This document shows, piece by piece, positions 16,257 through 24,967 of a DNA stretch of 59,964 bases (its first letter is position 1; every line of letters begins with the position of its first letter). This DNA comes from Chryseobacterium gleum (GTDB taxonomy: Bacteria > Bacteroidota > Bacteroidia > Flavobacteriales_D > Sanyastnellaceae), in NCBI GenBank assembly GCA_945862415.1, contig CAMAYP010000003.1, positions 1 to 59,964 on the forward strand. The letters run 5' to 3'. Position numbers and translations under genes: made by a program. Below the pieces are notes generated by a model. It was not told where the DNA came from and made no database searches. It was given only the letters and a program-made list of their open reading frames with translations.

Positions 16257-17664
16257 GGCTTACCTTCTTTCGCATTATAGAAGAGGTTTTATAGACAGCA
16301 TACAGAAGGAATGAAGGTATGAGTATCGCTTCAAAAAAAAGCGCTTTATATCCTTCAGGGCCGGTGCGTATCAAGGCCGGAAAAAAGGCCGCGATTGACA
16401 AGACTAAAATGGTTTGAACGATATATGCAAACCAATTCGATGGATTGACTTTAGCTTGAGCACGAAATGCATACCCAACCAACAAACCCAATAGCAGCGA
16501 CCCCATAGCAACTCCGAAGACACCAAAGTTCACATACCATCCCGTTGCATGGTTAATGGTGAAACCTTGCACTTCGGTATAGTGAATGGACGCTGTATAA
16601 TGCTGATATGAATCGATGGGCCGCGTCACTTCAACAAACCTCGGAATCATCGAGTGAAGCAGGTAATTAAAGCTTCCACCATACGTGAATGGAACGTCAT
16701 AATAAACCGCCCCGTACATCGACATGTGTCCTGCAAACATTTCATTGCTGGCCATAAGACTCAGCACGGATGTAGAAAAGGACATTTTCTGAACGACCTG
16801 TTCGGTTGGAATACCGGGCCCGGTCGACAAGCCCAAATAGTCGAGTATCGGCAATGCGCGTGTCATTTCAATCAATACAATGATGGCTGCTAATCCTCCG
16901 AGTAAGATACCGATTCGATAGAAGCTGATTTTCTTTGAGTTGGTCACATAAAATGCAACCGCAAAAAGAAACGCAAACAACAAATCGTTTCTGCTTCCGA
17001 TCAATGCGGAATAGGTGAGCAAAGCAAACAAAACGAATGCGTATGCAATGATTAACGCTATCGAATAATTACCGCGAAATCGTTTTCCCTCTTGCTGGCT
17101 CATCATCAGGGAAATGCCGAAGAGCACTAAAAAAAGTGACGCAGACTTGCTAATCTGATAGAGCGAATAATAGCTGCCGGCATGATGACTCAAATAGATA
17201 TACAGCGACTCATGGTTCGTGATAGCTTCTCCAATTTGCGCCTTGATAAAAAAATAACTTGTAACGGCCATGAGGCATGCAAGAGCGATCAGTATCCAAT
17301 GGTTCAACACAGGTATTGCGCGTGGAGGCTGTGAGGCATCAGGAGAAACCCGTCGCACCATAAACAAAACACTTGCTTGAAAAACGAGTAAGAACAACGA
17401 GAACATACACAAGCTAAAGAAGTAGCTACTGTTCAATTGAATGGCAAAGAGCTTATCGAAATAGGAGTAATAATGAAAGCCAACGTGCTCCAATGCATTG
17501 CCCGTGAGCAAGTCGATTGTGACTGCCCAGCCTCCCATCATCGACCAATAATAAATCACCAATGTTGGCAGCAACAAAACGATGCTCTTGGTGTGCTGCC
17601 AAATTTTATACTGCAGAAATACAGCAACTACTGTAGTTAGAGTAAGTAGGATTAAATTAATCAT
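16246..17664 (-). CDS. O-antigen/repeat-unit polymerase-like membrane protein (Wzy type)
   Basis: The 472-residue protein has about ten to twelve hydrophobic segments spread over its length and a large extracytoplasmic loop (about residues 285-385) containing FTYGGSFNYLLHSMIPRF and YTEVQGFTINHATGWYVNFG. The latter is the kind of short motif seen in oligosaccharide repeat-unit polymerases. Wzy proteins are poorly conserved, so the call rests on topology, this loop and the neighbours: it overlaps the GT4 gene by 4 bases at its start and the GT2 gene by 11 at its end. It would join lipid-linked repeat units in the periplasm. Confidence 0.75.
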   Translation of the reverse strand: MINLILLTLTTVVAVFLQYKIWQHTKSIVLLLPTLVIYYWSMMGGWAVTIDLLTGNALEHVGFHYYSYFDKLFAIQLNSSYFFSLCMFSLFLLVFQASVLFMVRRVSPDASQPPRAIPVLNHWILIALACLMAVTSYFFIKAQIGEAITNHESLYIYLSHHAGSYYSLYQISKSASLFLVLFGISLMMSQQEGKRFRGNYSIALIIAYAFVLFALLTYSALIGSRNDLLFAFLFAVAFYVTNSKKISFYRIGILLGGLAAIIVLIEMTRALPILDYLGLSTGPGIPTEQVVQKMSFSTSVLSLMASNEMFAGHMSMYGAVYYDVPFTYGGSFNYLLHSMIPRFVEVTRPIDSYQHYTASIHYTEVQGFTINHATGWYVNFGVFGVAMGSLLLGLLVGYAFRAQAKVNPSNWFAYIVQTILVLSIAAFFPALIRTGPEGYKALFFEAILIPSFLLYAVYKTSSIMRKKVSHED

Positions 17665-18656
17665 GTATGACGGGCGTTCATTGTTTCACTGTAAACCATC
17701 ATCAGGCGTTCAGCAATTCGATCTGAATTCAATTCCTTTGCAACAACCACTTCGCGACCGTTGCTTCTCCGTTTTTCCATCAACACGTGTCGCAAGGCAT
17801 CCGCAAGCGCTTCTGATTGTTGAGCGGCCACAGCCATTGGCAAAGAACCGCCAATAACAGACACTACGTCACCAACATCAGTTGCCACAACGGGTAGATT
17901 GCAAGCCATCGCTTCCTTCACCATCACCGGGCTACCTTCACTGTCGCTGCAAATGAGCAAGCAGTTGCATGCGTTTAGCAACAACAGCATTCGTTCGTAA
18001 GTCACACCTCCCGAAAGAGCAACCAACTCAACATTTCTTCCTTCGGTTTTTAGCACTTGAACGGCAGCCTCAGCGATGTCAAAGCGCTTCACCGCTGCGC
18101 TGTTGTTGAACAGGATGTATTCCACCTCCTGAGAAAATTCCAATTGCTCGCGCGCTTCATTCTGCGCCCTAGGATGGTAATTATTCAGATCAACTCCAAA
18201 TGGCAACACCCGTGCAATTGCCTTTCTCCACCACAACTTCTCAAGCAATCTATTGCTCACACAAAGCACTGCTGAGGCTCGAAGCACGGATAGCTGTGAG
18301 AGCAACTTCGCAAAAAGCTCCTTCAGAAAAAATTCTGTTTTGACAAAGTTCAAATCGCTCCCATGAAACGTGATAACAAGGTGCTTCGCTCCAGCCCAAG
18401 AGGCGAGAAACGAAGTAACCGTTCCGTAGTGAGCATGCACAACGTCGGGCTTCATCGACTTCACCAATGCACGTAAGCGAAACAACTCCTTGAAAAGATA
18501 GATTGGATTGGTGCGAGAACTGAGATAATGCACATGCACATCGGCTCCTTGCGCTGCCAACTCGCGGGCCTGACGCTTTGAAAATATCATGGAGTTTCCT
18601 TCAGGAGAGCCCGGAATAATGAATAGCACTTTTGGTATACCAAGACTGTTTGTCAT
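17661..18656 (-). CDS. Family 4 glycosyltransferase
   Basis: The 331-residue protein has the GT-B layout: PKVLFIIPGSPEGNSMIFSK at the start, DVVHAHYGTVTSFLASW, LPFGVDLNNYHPRAQNEAR between domains, and the carboxyl motif SDSEGSPVMVKEAMACNLPVVATDVGDV (E-x7-E type, nucleotide-sugar site). It adds a sugar to a growing surface polysaccharide, probably on undecaprenyl diphosphate. The stop overlaps the polymerase start by 4 bases, and the upstream flippase gene ends 28 bases before its start. Confidence 0.9.
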   Translation of the reverse strand: MTNSLGIPKVLFIIPGSPEGNSMIFSKRQARELAAQGADVHVHYLSSRTNPIYLFKELFRLRALVKSMKPDVVHAHYGTVTSFLASWAGAKHLVITFHGSDLNFVKTEFFLKELFAKLLSQLSVLRASAVLCVSNRLLEKLWWRKAIARVLPFGVDLNNYHPRAQNEAREQLEFSQEVEYILFNNSAAVKRFDIAEAAVQVLKTEGRNVELVALSGGVTYERMLLLLNACNCLLICSDSEGSPVMVKEAMACNLPVVATDVGDVVSVIGGSLPMAVAAQQSEALADALRHVLMEKRRSNGREVVVAKELNSDRIAERLMMVYSETMNARHT

Positions 18657-18684
18657 CTATTGCCGTGAAGAAATTGAATGAAAA

Positions 18685-19938
18685 TCATAGGGTGTTTTCG
18701 CTCTTTGCCAATCGATAATACCACGCAAGATATACCAAACAGAAAATGGACCCCGCCACTGAAAAAAGGGTGATGGCCAGTTGCGCGCTTCCGAAACGAT
18801 ATCCAATGTAAAACGCCAAGCAACGCGTCAATAAATCAATTGCAGCAATGATTAATTGCTGTTTGTGCTTGCCCTTAATCAGGGCAACATAATTGAATGG
18901 CGCGATTGCGAAATTCAATCCGAAGAAAAGGATCAACACCGAGGCGAATTGTCCGGCCTGCGCCCATTCGGCACCAAACACAAACACGAATAAATCTTGT
19001 CCGAAAAAAAACAGCAACAAAATGAATGGAACCGCCATTCCGAACAGCAACAAGAAGGTGGACATGATCATTTTATGAAACGGCTCACCACTTCTGTGAA
19101 GCTCAGATGCTTTTGAATACTGAGCAAGGAAAATCGTACTACTGATCAATGCCGCAGGTGCTTGCAAAATCCTCCAACACAAATAGAACGCCCCCGTTAC
19201 CAGCGCTCCAAATGCTCCTTCCAGAAAAAAAACAATCAAGCTCAACTGTAATACTTCTAGCAAACCATTCGGTGTGTTATAGAATATATACTTGCTGAAT
19301 TTCGACAGACCCTGCTGTGTAATGCTCACCTCACGCTGCAGATAACTGCTGGGCTTTTGCTTCACAAAAACGGAAAAGACAACGAGTGAAATAAACTGAC
19401 CGGCAATAAACCCGACTACCAAACCTTGCGAGTGATAAAAGTAAAAGCCTATCAAGAGCGAAAAGCCACTGATAGCGAGATTACCCAGAATCCTAACCCC
19501 GCTATTGAGCGCATATTCTTCGGTGCGCGTGGTATAGAAGTTATAAATCTGAACCCATGCCGTGCACAGAACACCGATGGGCAACATCCACACAATGCTA
19601 TTTCGTGCTACACCCGTGAAATACAAAATCGCACCCACCAGCAACACAAGACCGCTAAACACAAGCGACACCTTCATAGCGACATTGCGGCGGGACGTAG
19701 CCTCTTCGATATTCTCAGAATCAGGAATACTAAACTCTATTCGGAGCGTCGACAACACCACAAGCGGGAGCATCCAGGAAAAAAACAGCGCAAGTATTGA
19801 ATAATCGTCCACACTGAAAATCCTACTCAGCACGGGCATTGCTGCATAGCTCACTACTTGCGCTGCAGCAGTGGCGCTCGTCAATTTGAGAGCGCGATCC
19901 AACTGAAACGTTTTCGATTTCGCAAGTAGTTTCTTCAT
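18685..19938 (-). CDS. Polysaccharide flippase (Wzx/MATE-like), first of two
   Basis: The 417-residue protein has about twelve hydrophobic segments and begins with a basic MKKLLAKSKTFQLDRALKLTSATAAAQVV, then MPVLSRIFSVDDYSILALFFSW, typical of the polysaccharide-export branch of the MOP superfamily (PLxxRxxxxxxYG). FGALVTGAFYLCWRILQAPAALI and VFGAEWAQAGQFASVLILFF are the usual mid and late motifs. It would flip lipid-linked repeat units across the inner membrane. It is separated by 29 bases from a second flippase gene upstream. Confidence 0.87.
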   Translation of the reverse strand: MKKLLAKSKTFQLDRALKLTSATAAAQVVSYAAMPVLSRIFSVDDYSILALFFSWMLPLVVLSTLRIEFSIPDSENIEEATSRRNVAMKVSLVFSGLVLLVGAILYFTGVARNSIVWMLPIGVLCTAWVQIYNFYTTRTEEYALNSGVRILGNLAISGFSLLIGFYFYHSQGLVVGFIAGQFISLVVFSVFVKQKPSSYLQREVSITQQGLSKFSKYIFYNTPNGLLEVLQLSLIVFFLEGAFGALVTGAFYLCWRILQAPAALISSTIFLAQYSKASELHRSGEPFHKMIMSTFLLLFGMAVPFILLLFFFGQDLFVFVFGAEWAQAGQFASVLILFFGLNFAIAPFNYVALIKGKHKQQLIIAAIDLLTRCLAFYIGYRFGSAQLAITLFSVAGSIFCLVYLAWYYRLAKSENTL

Positions 19939-19967
19939 GGGTTACATGCAATGAATGCCTTCACGGA

Positions 19968-21230
19968 TTAATGCAGCGATTTGGATATTTTGATAAAAGA
20001 CAAAGCCAAAAGTATGGCAATCACATAGGACACTACCTGCGCAACAGTAAACCCCCACAGCGCCGACAAAGCATCACCTCCCATGGCTTTTCCAACATGA
20101 AACCCGGCGTAGACAATAACAACGTGCGCTGCATCAAATAGAAGCATTTCACGCTGACGCTGCAATCGCAGGAATATGAATGAAAGTGACGACGAAACAA
20201 ACCACACACCCAACCATACACTGATGACACGGCAATACACAATCAAGTCGTTCCACTCCGGTCCGAGCACTCCTACCACCCACGATGCAGGCATAAGCCA
20301 AACCATGGCCGTCATGCCTGCCGACATCAGCGTAAGCCTGCCCAAAAATTTTCCATAGAGCGAAAGCATGGTTTTCCGCTCGTGAATGGAAGCTATTGTG
20401 CCGTAATACACTTGGGAAATAGATGCGGCTACCATACCCAAACCGGCTCCCACATAGGTCATGGCAACACTCACCATACCCGCACTAACCGCTCCGAAAT
20501 TCTGCACAAACAGCTCTATGTACATGAAGTTGATGAACGCGCCAACAAACACGCTAGGGGTGGTATACAACACATAGGACTTGTGCTGCTTGATCAATTC
20601 CAATTTCGAAAAATTACGTCGCTCAACAACAGCAGCCTCCTTGTTGTACTTCCAAAATTGAATCAACGCCGCCAACCCATAACCACCCGTTCTGCCTGCG
20701 ATGAGTCCCGAAAAATTGAGCCCTGCAAAACCGGCTGCCATCTTCACTCCTTCGCCGGTGGCAGTCTGAACGAATTTACCTTGTGCAATTCGCTCATAGT
20801 CTTTGCGGGCATTGAACCAGTAGGATGTAAGCTGCACACACCCCATGGCAAGCACAACGAAGGGCATTAGAAAAATACTTACTCCCAGTTCATGCAAGCC
20901 GTGTATCCAATCGAACCGATAGCAACATGCGGCTATGACCATTGCCAACAGTGACATAAGGACCACAACCCTGAACCCCGTGATGGCCACCTCCCGGGAA
21001 TCGCGCAGCGATGGCTTACCCACAATGGCATACTCCAATTTCAGGGTGCTTACTATTCCGAGCATTTCACTGAAGAAAACAAACGACGCCAGCTTGGCGA
21101 AGTCCTCCGGACCATAGAAGTACTTTTGCAGGAGCGGCAACGTCAAAAATGGAATGAGTTGCGAAACAGCCGTGCCCGTAGCAAGCACCATCACATTTTG
21201 TATGAATGTCTTCTTTTTAACGCTCATCAA
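19968..21230 (-). CDS. Polysaccharide flippase (Wzx/MATE-like), second of two
   Basis: The 420-residue polytopic protein opens with KKKTFIQNVMVLATGTAVSQLIPFLTLPLLQKYFYGPEDFAKLASF, the flippase N-terminal motif, and shows IAGRTGGYGLAALIQFW and VLGPEWNDLIVYCRVISVWLG later. It has only distant similarity by eye to the neighbouring flippase, so this is not a recent duplication. It starts 7 bases after the aroE stop and thus shares that transcript. Confidence 0.87.
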   Translation of the reverse strand: MMSVKKKTFIQNVMVLATGTAVSQLIPFLTLPLLQKYFYGPEDFAKLASFVFFSEMLGIVSTLKLEYAIVGKPSLRDSREVAITGFRVVVLMSLLAMVIAACCYRFDWIHGLHELGVSIFLMPFVVLAMGCVQLTSYWFNARKDYERIAQGKFVQTATGEGVKMAAGFAGLNFSGLIAGRTGGYGLAALIQFWKYNKEAAVVERRNFSKLELIKQHKSYVLYTTPSVFVGAFINFMYIELFVQNFGAVSAGMVSVAMTYVGAGLGMVAASISQVYYGTIASIHERKTMLSLYGKFLGRLTLMSAGMTAMVWLMPASWVVGVLGPEWNDLIVYCRVISVWLGVWFVSSSLSFIFLRLQRQREMLLFDAAHVVIVYAGFHVGKAMGGDALSALWGFTVAQVVSYVIAILLALSFIKISKSLH

Positions 21231-21237
21231 ATCGTAT

Positions 21238-21993
21238 CTAAACTCGATTCCAAATCTCCCAACTCTTCTCGGCTTGCTTGATTAGCATGGCATGTCCGTT
21301 CATGGTTTTCGCTCCCGCCAAACGGCCCAGATGTAGGAATGTTGTTTCTTCCGGATTGTAAATCAAATCATACAAGAAATGCTTCGCCGACAAACCCTCG
21401 TAGGGCAAATAAGGGCATGTGTCAATATCGGGATAGGTGCCCAGCGGCGTAGTATTGATGATTAACGGGAAATGATGAATCACCTCTGCCTTGAGCACAT
21501 CATAACCCATCACCTGATCTCCCTGCGGTGTTCTGCTCACAAAATGAAAAGGGATGCCCCACTTGCGGAGCACATAGGCCACTGCCTTCGATGCACCGCC
21601 AGTTCCCAGTATCAGTGCACGCTCATAATGGTTTTCCAAAAATGGCTTGATGCTCATTTCAAAACCATATGCATCGGTATTGTAACCGGTAAGCTTTCCG
21701 TGCTGAACCTTTATGCAGTTAACAGCACCTATTGCCTGCGCCACTTCATCCAAATCGTTCAAGAAAGGCATGATGGATTCCTTGTACGGAATCGTTACGT
21801 TGAGCCCTTCCAGTTCGGGGTTTGCTGCTATTAATTCGGGAAACTGTGAAATATCCGGAATCGAAAAGTTGAGGTATCGGCATTCTGTCAAATGCAACTC
21901 TTCAAAACGCTTGGTGAAATAACCCTTCGAGAAGGAATGCACCAGCGGATAACCCACTAAGCCAAACAGGCGATCTTTCGGTGTGGAATCCAA
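21238..21993 (-). CDS. aroE: Shikimate dehydrogenase AroE
   Basis: The 251-residue enzyme reduces 3-dehydroshikimate with NADPH in aromatic amino-acid synthesis. Visible motifs are the shikimate-binding SFSKGYF (20-26, in place of the usual SxSP), NVTIPYK with catalytic K71, NTDAYGF with D107, and the nucleotide loop GTGGASKAV (131-139 region). It ends with NGHAMLIKQAEKSWEIW. It follows the DedA gene after 8 bases and precedes the polysaccharide genes by 7 bases, so a biosynthetic gene is embedded in an envelope operon. Confidence 0.94.
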   Translation of the reverse strand: MDSTPKDRLFGLVGYPLVHSFSKGYFTKRFEELHLTECRYLNFSIPDISQFPELIAANPELEGLNVTIPYKESIMPFLNDLDEVAQAIGAVNCIKVQHGKLTGYNTDAYGFEMSIKPFLENHYERALILGTGGASKAVAYVLRKWGIPFHFVSRTPQGDQVMGYDVLKAEVIHHFPLIINTTPLGTYPDIDTCPYLPYEGLSAKHFLYDLIYNPEETTFLHLGRLAGAKTMNGHAMLIKQAEKSWEIWNRV

Positions 21994-22001
21994 CGCGGCC
22001 C

Positions 22002-22643
22002 TTACGATTTCTTGAGTTTAGCCCTCAATACTCCTATGATGATGGGAAGTATTGAAATACCGATAATACCGAATACAACAATCTCGAAATTGTTCTTTAC
22101 GATATCAAATCCGCCGCAGGTATAACCCAACAATGTGATACCTACCACCCAAAGTACTGCCCCCAAGAAACTCACAGAAATGTACTTACGATAGGGCATA
22201 TTGCCTGCACCTGCGACAAATGGCGCTATGGTGCGAACGATGGGAACAAAGCGCGCCATGATAATAGCTTGCCTTCCATACTTCTCATAAAACGCCTCTG
22301 TTTGCGTGATGTATTCTCGCTTGAAAAACAAGATACGGTCTCGCTTCTTAATCTGTTCACTAAAAAACTTCCCTACGAAGTAATTGACGTTGTCGCCACA
22401 CAACGCCGCAAGTATGAGCAGCGGCATAATAACCCAAACATTCAAGCCCTCGTTGTTATTGGCGGCTGCAATAGCTCCTGCCGCGAACAGCAATGAGTCA
22501 CCTGGCAATAAGGGCATAACAATCAAACCCGTTTCAACGAAAACAATCAAAAACAGGATAGCATAAATGTACAAACCATAATTGGCTACCATAGCCATCA
22601 GGTGTTCGTCGATGTGAAGCACAAAATCAATTAAAGTCGACAT
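22002..22643 (-). CDS. DedA-family (VTT domain) membrane protein
   Basis: The 213-residue protein has several hydrophobic segments and the family signature: FVETGLIVMPLLPGDSLLFAAGA, YFVGKFFSEQI, FYEKYGRQAIIMARFVPIVRTIAPFVAGAGNMPYRKYISVSFLGAVLW (the FxRF-P-x-R-x4-G-x3-M motif is complete). Some DedA proteins recycle undecaprenyl phosphate across the membrane, which would fit the adjoining polysaccharide and cell-wall genes; this role is inferred. A 95-base spacer separates it from ftsA, and it is the likely first gene of the DedA-aroE-polysaccharide unit. Confidence 0.9.
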   Translation of the reverse strand: MSTLIDFVLHIDEHLMAMVANYGLYIYAILFLIVFVETGLIVMPLLPGDSLLFAAGAIAAANNNEGLNVWVIMPLLILAALCGDNVNYFVGKFFSEQIKKRDRILFFKREYITQTEAFYEKYGRQAIIMARFVPIVRTIAPFVAGAGNMPYRKYISVSFLGAVLWVVGITLLGYTCGGFDIVKNNFEIVVFGIIGISILPIIIGVLRAKLKKS

Positions 22644-22738
22644 AATGATGATTTATTACGAAAGTGATTGAAAAAACAAAAGCGATGCACCACAATGAAT
22701 CATTGAAATGCACCGCCATTGCGATAGTTTACTAGTTA

Positions 22739-24049
22739 TTATTCTTCCTCCGCATCGAAGAATTCTTTGATGCGACTTAAAAACCCTTGTGTATCCTTCG
22801 CCTCGCGAACCTTGTCGCTGAGCGTAGCTTTGCTCTTCTTATCCATCGATGCAGCTGCTGAAACAGGCACCTCAACATTCAATGCACCTGCAACCGGATT
22901 GAACTTATCGAGACCGTGAATCACAAGACCTACACCTGTGCTCATTGCCGGTATCAGCATGTTTTCATTCTTGGCTTTTACAACGTGCTCATTGGGGTAT
23001 CCTATGCGGCAATCCATGCCGGTGATATACTCTACAAGCTGCTTCATGTGCTTCAACTGCGATCCGCCACCGGTAAGCACAATACCGCCGATGAGTTGCT
23101 TCTCGAATCCACTGTTGCGAATTTCCCAGTATACGTGTTCGATAATCTCGTCCATGCGCGCTTGAATGATCTGTGATAGATTCTTCAACGAGATTTCCTT
23201 CGGGTCACGGCCCTTCAAGCCAGGTATACAAACAATTTCGTTGTCCTTATTCTCGGTAGCAAGGGCGCTTCCGAACTTTACCTTCAACAGCTCTGCATGA
23301 TTGCGCATGATAGTGCAGCCTTGCTTGATGTCTTCGGTTATGATGTTTCCGCCGAAAGGAATAACTGCAGTATGACGAATAATGCCATCTTGAAAAATAG
23401 CTACGTCGGTGGTGCCACCGCCAATATCAACCAACACAACACCCGCTTCTTTCTCTTCTTGGCTGAGAACTGCTGCCGCGCTGCCCAGAGGCTCAAGCGT
23501 TAAAGCATCTACACTCAAACCTGCCTTCGTAACACACTTGTAGATATTGCGAATGGCTGTAATCTGTCCGGTTATGATGTGGAAGTTAGCCTCAAGTCGA
23601 GTGCCGCACATCCCAATCGGATCCTTGATACCTGTTTCGCTATCTACCGTATATTCTTGTGGCAATGCATGGATTATCTCCTCACCGGGAAGCATCACAA
23701 GCTTGTGCATATCTTCTATCAATGCATCAATATCGCCTTTCGAAATTTCCTCTTCCACATTGCGACGCGTGCGCATGCCGCGGTGCTGCAAGCTCTTAAT
23801 GTGCTGGCCGGCTATACCCACGTTCACCAATCGTATGTTGACACCGCTTTCGCGTTCGGCCTCTTCTACTGCCAAGCGAATACTTTGCACAGTCTTCTCG
23901 ATGTTCGATACTACACCGCGAGTTACACCAATGCTCTCGCTTTTGCCGATACCGAGAATCTCGATTTTATTGTTCTCCATTTTGCGGCCTACCAAACAAG
24001 CAATCTTGGTGGTTCCGATGTCTAAGCCAACTACGATCTCTGAATTCAT
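22739..24049 (-). CDS. ftsA: Cell division protein FtsA
   Basis: The 436-residue actin-like protein tethers FtsZ filaments to the membrane and recruits the divisome. The ATPase loops are clear: VGLDIGTTKIACLVG at the start, VVLVDIGGGTTDVAIF, and GGIVLTGGGSQLKHM. The tail KVREAKDTQGFLSRIKEFFDAEEE ends in an amphipathic helix, the membrane-targeting part. It follows ftsQ in the usual dcw order. ftsZ, which normally comes next, is absent; the next gene is DedA, so the cluster ends here. Confidence 0.96.
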   Translation of the reverse strand: MNSEIVVGLDIGTTKIACLVGRKMENNKIEILGIGKSESIGVTRGVVSNIEKTVQSIRLAVEEAERESGVNIRLVNVGIAGQHIKSLQHRGMRTRRNVEEEISKGDIDALIEDMHKLVMLPGEEIIHALPQEYTVDSETGIKDPIGMCGTRLEANFHIITGQITAIRNIYKCVTKAGLSVDALTLEPLGSAAAVLSQEEKEAGVVLVDIGGGTTDVAIFQDGIIRHTAVIPFGGNIITEDIKQGCTIMRNHAELLKVKFGSALATENKDNEIVCIPGLKGRDPKEISLKNLSQIIQARMDEIIEHVYWEIRNSGFEKQLIGGIVLTGGGSQLKHMKQLVEYITGMDCRIGYPNEHVVKAKNENMLIPAMSTGVGLVIHGLDKFNPVAGALNVEVPVSAAASMDKKSKATLSDKVREAKDTQGFLSRIKEFFDAEEE

Positions 24050-24095
24050 AGGGTTTTTCGTTTTCTGTTATTCAATTTTTCGGTTATCCTTATTC

Positions 24096-24932
24096 TTATC
24101 GTCTAATGCCTACTACCTGGCCATTGTATTGTGCCTGCAGTGAGCCAAAACGATCTAAATCATCGGCATGCACAACATGCTCGTAAAACGCACGAAGCTT
24201 CTTCAGCTTGGCATCGAGGTGGTAGATGTAGCCTACATTCACACGCTGGTTGCCCACACGCGGTATAATCTCAAACTCGCCTCCTGTATTCACATACACA
24301 TGCTCTATCTGTGCGCGCCAAAACGTATCGCGCGCTACTATCTGCGTAAACTGATAGATCTCGTCCAAAGGCGTTTTCCATGCGAGGCTGTCCGGAAAAT
24401 TTACCGCCACACTTTCAGCACGTATACCATCCGGAATTTCACCCGTAAACACAGGCAGCTTTACCGTGGTCAGCTCCGAAAGCTCCATGGTGTAGCCGTC
24501 CGAATCGAGATAGTAGCTTTCGCCGTTGCGATTGAAAATGCGGGCTATAGGCGTTCGCTGCTTCACATGAATTACACATCGTCCGTCGACCGTTGTGTAA
24601 ACATGCGCATCACGAACGGAACTGTTGGCCGTTACTGCGCGGTGTATAGCTCCCAAGTCAACGTCATTCAAAGGCTTCCCCACGATAACATCGGTTGCAC
24701 TGTCGGCGATCGCTGCTACGATTTGCTCATCGATGAACTTCCGTCCATCAGACAACTCTACTTGCACCTCCAACTTCCAGCACAGGGTATCGCTCTGTTT
24801 CTTTCCCACAAAACCCAAGGCCACAAATAGGCCGACAGCTCCGACAATAGCGAGCGAATAGATAAAAACAGCACGCAAACGCTTGCGGCGTTCGATGTTT
24901 TTTATGAAGCTATTTCCTTTGTCCTTCGTCAT
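24096..24932 (-). CDS. ftsQ: Cell division protein FtsQ/DivIB
   Basis: The 278-residue protein has a short basic cytoplasmic tail (RRKRLR), one membrane helix (about 22-44) and a periplasmic POTRA-like part (about 52-120, GKPLNDVDLGAIHRAVTANSSVRDAHVYTTVDGRCVIHVKQRTPIARIFN). A beta-domain follows with YYLDSDGYTM and VNVGYIYHLDAKLKKLRAFYEHV. It links FtsL/FtsB to the early divisome. Sequence conservation is low, so position between murC and ftsA supports the call. Confidence 0.92.
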   Translation of the reverse strand: MTKDKGNSFIKNIERRKRLRAVFIYSLAIVGAVGLFVALGFVGKKQSDTLCWKLEVQVELSDGRKFIDEQIVAAIADSATDVIVGKPLNDVDLGAIHRAVTANSSVRDAHVYTTVDGRCVIHVKQRTPIARIFNRNGESYYLDSDGYTMELSELTTVKLPVFTGEIPDGIRAESVAVNFPDSLAWKTPLDEIYQFTQIVARDTFWRAQIEHVYVNTGGEFEIIPRVGNQRVNVGYIYHLDAKLKKLRAFYEHVVHADDLDRFGSLQAQYNGQVVGIRR

Positions 24933-24967
24933 TTGGTTTGGCTGGTAACGGAAGGAAAACCTCCCGA

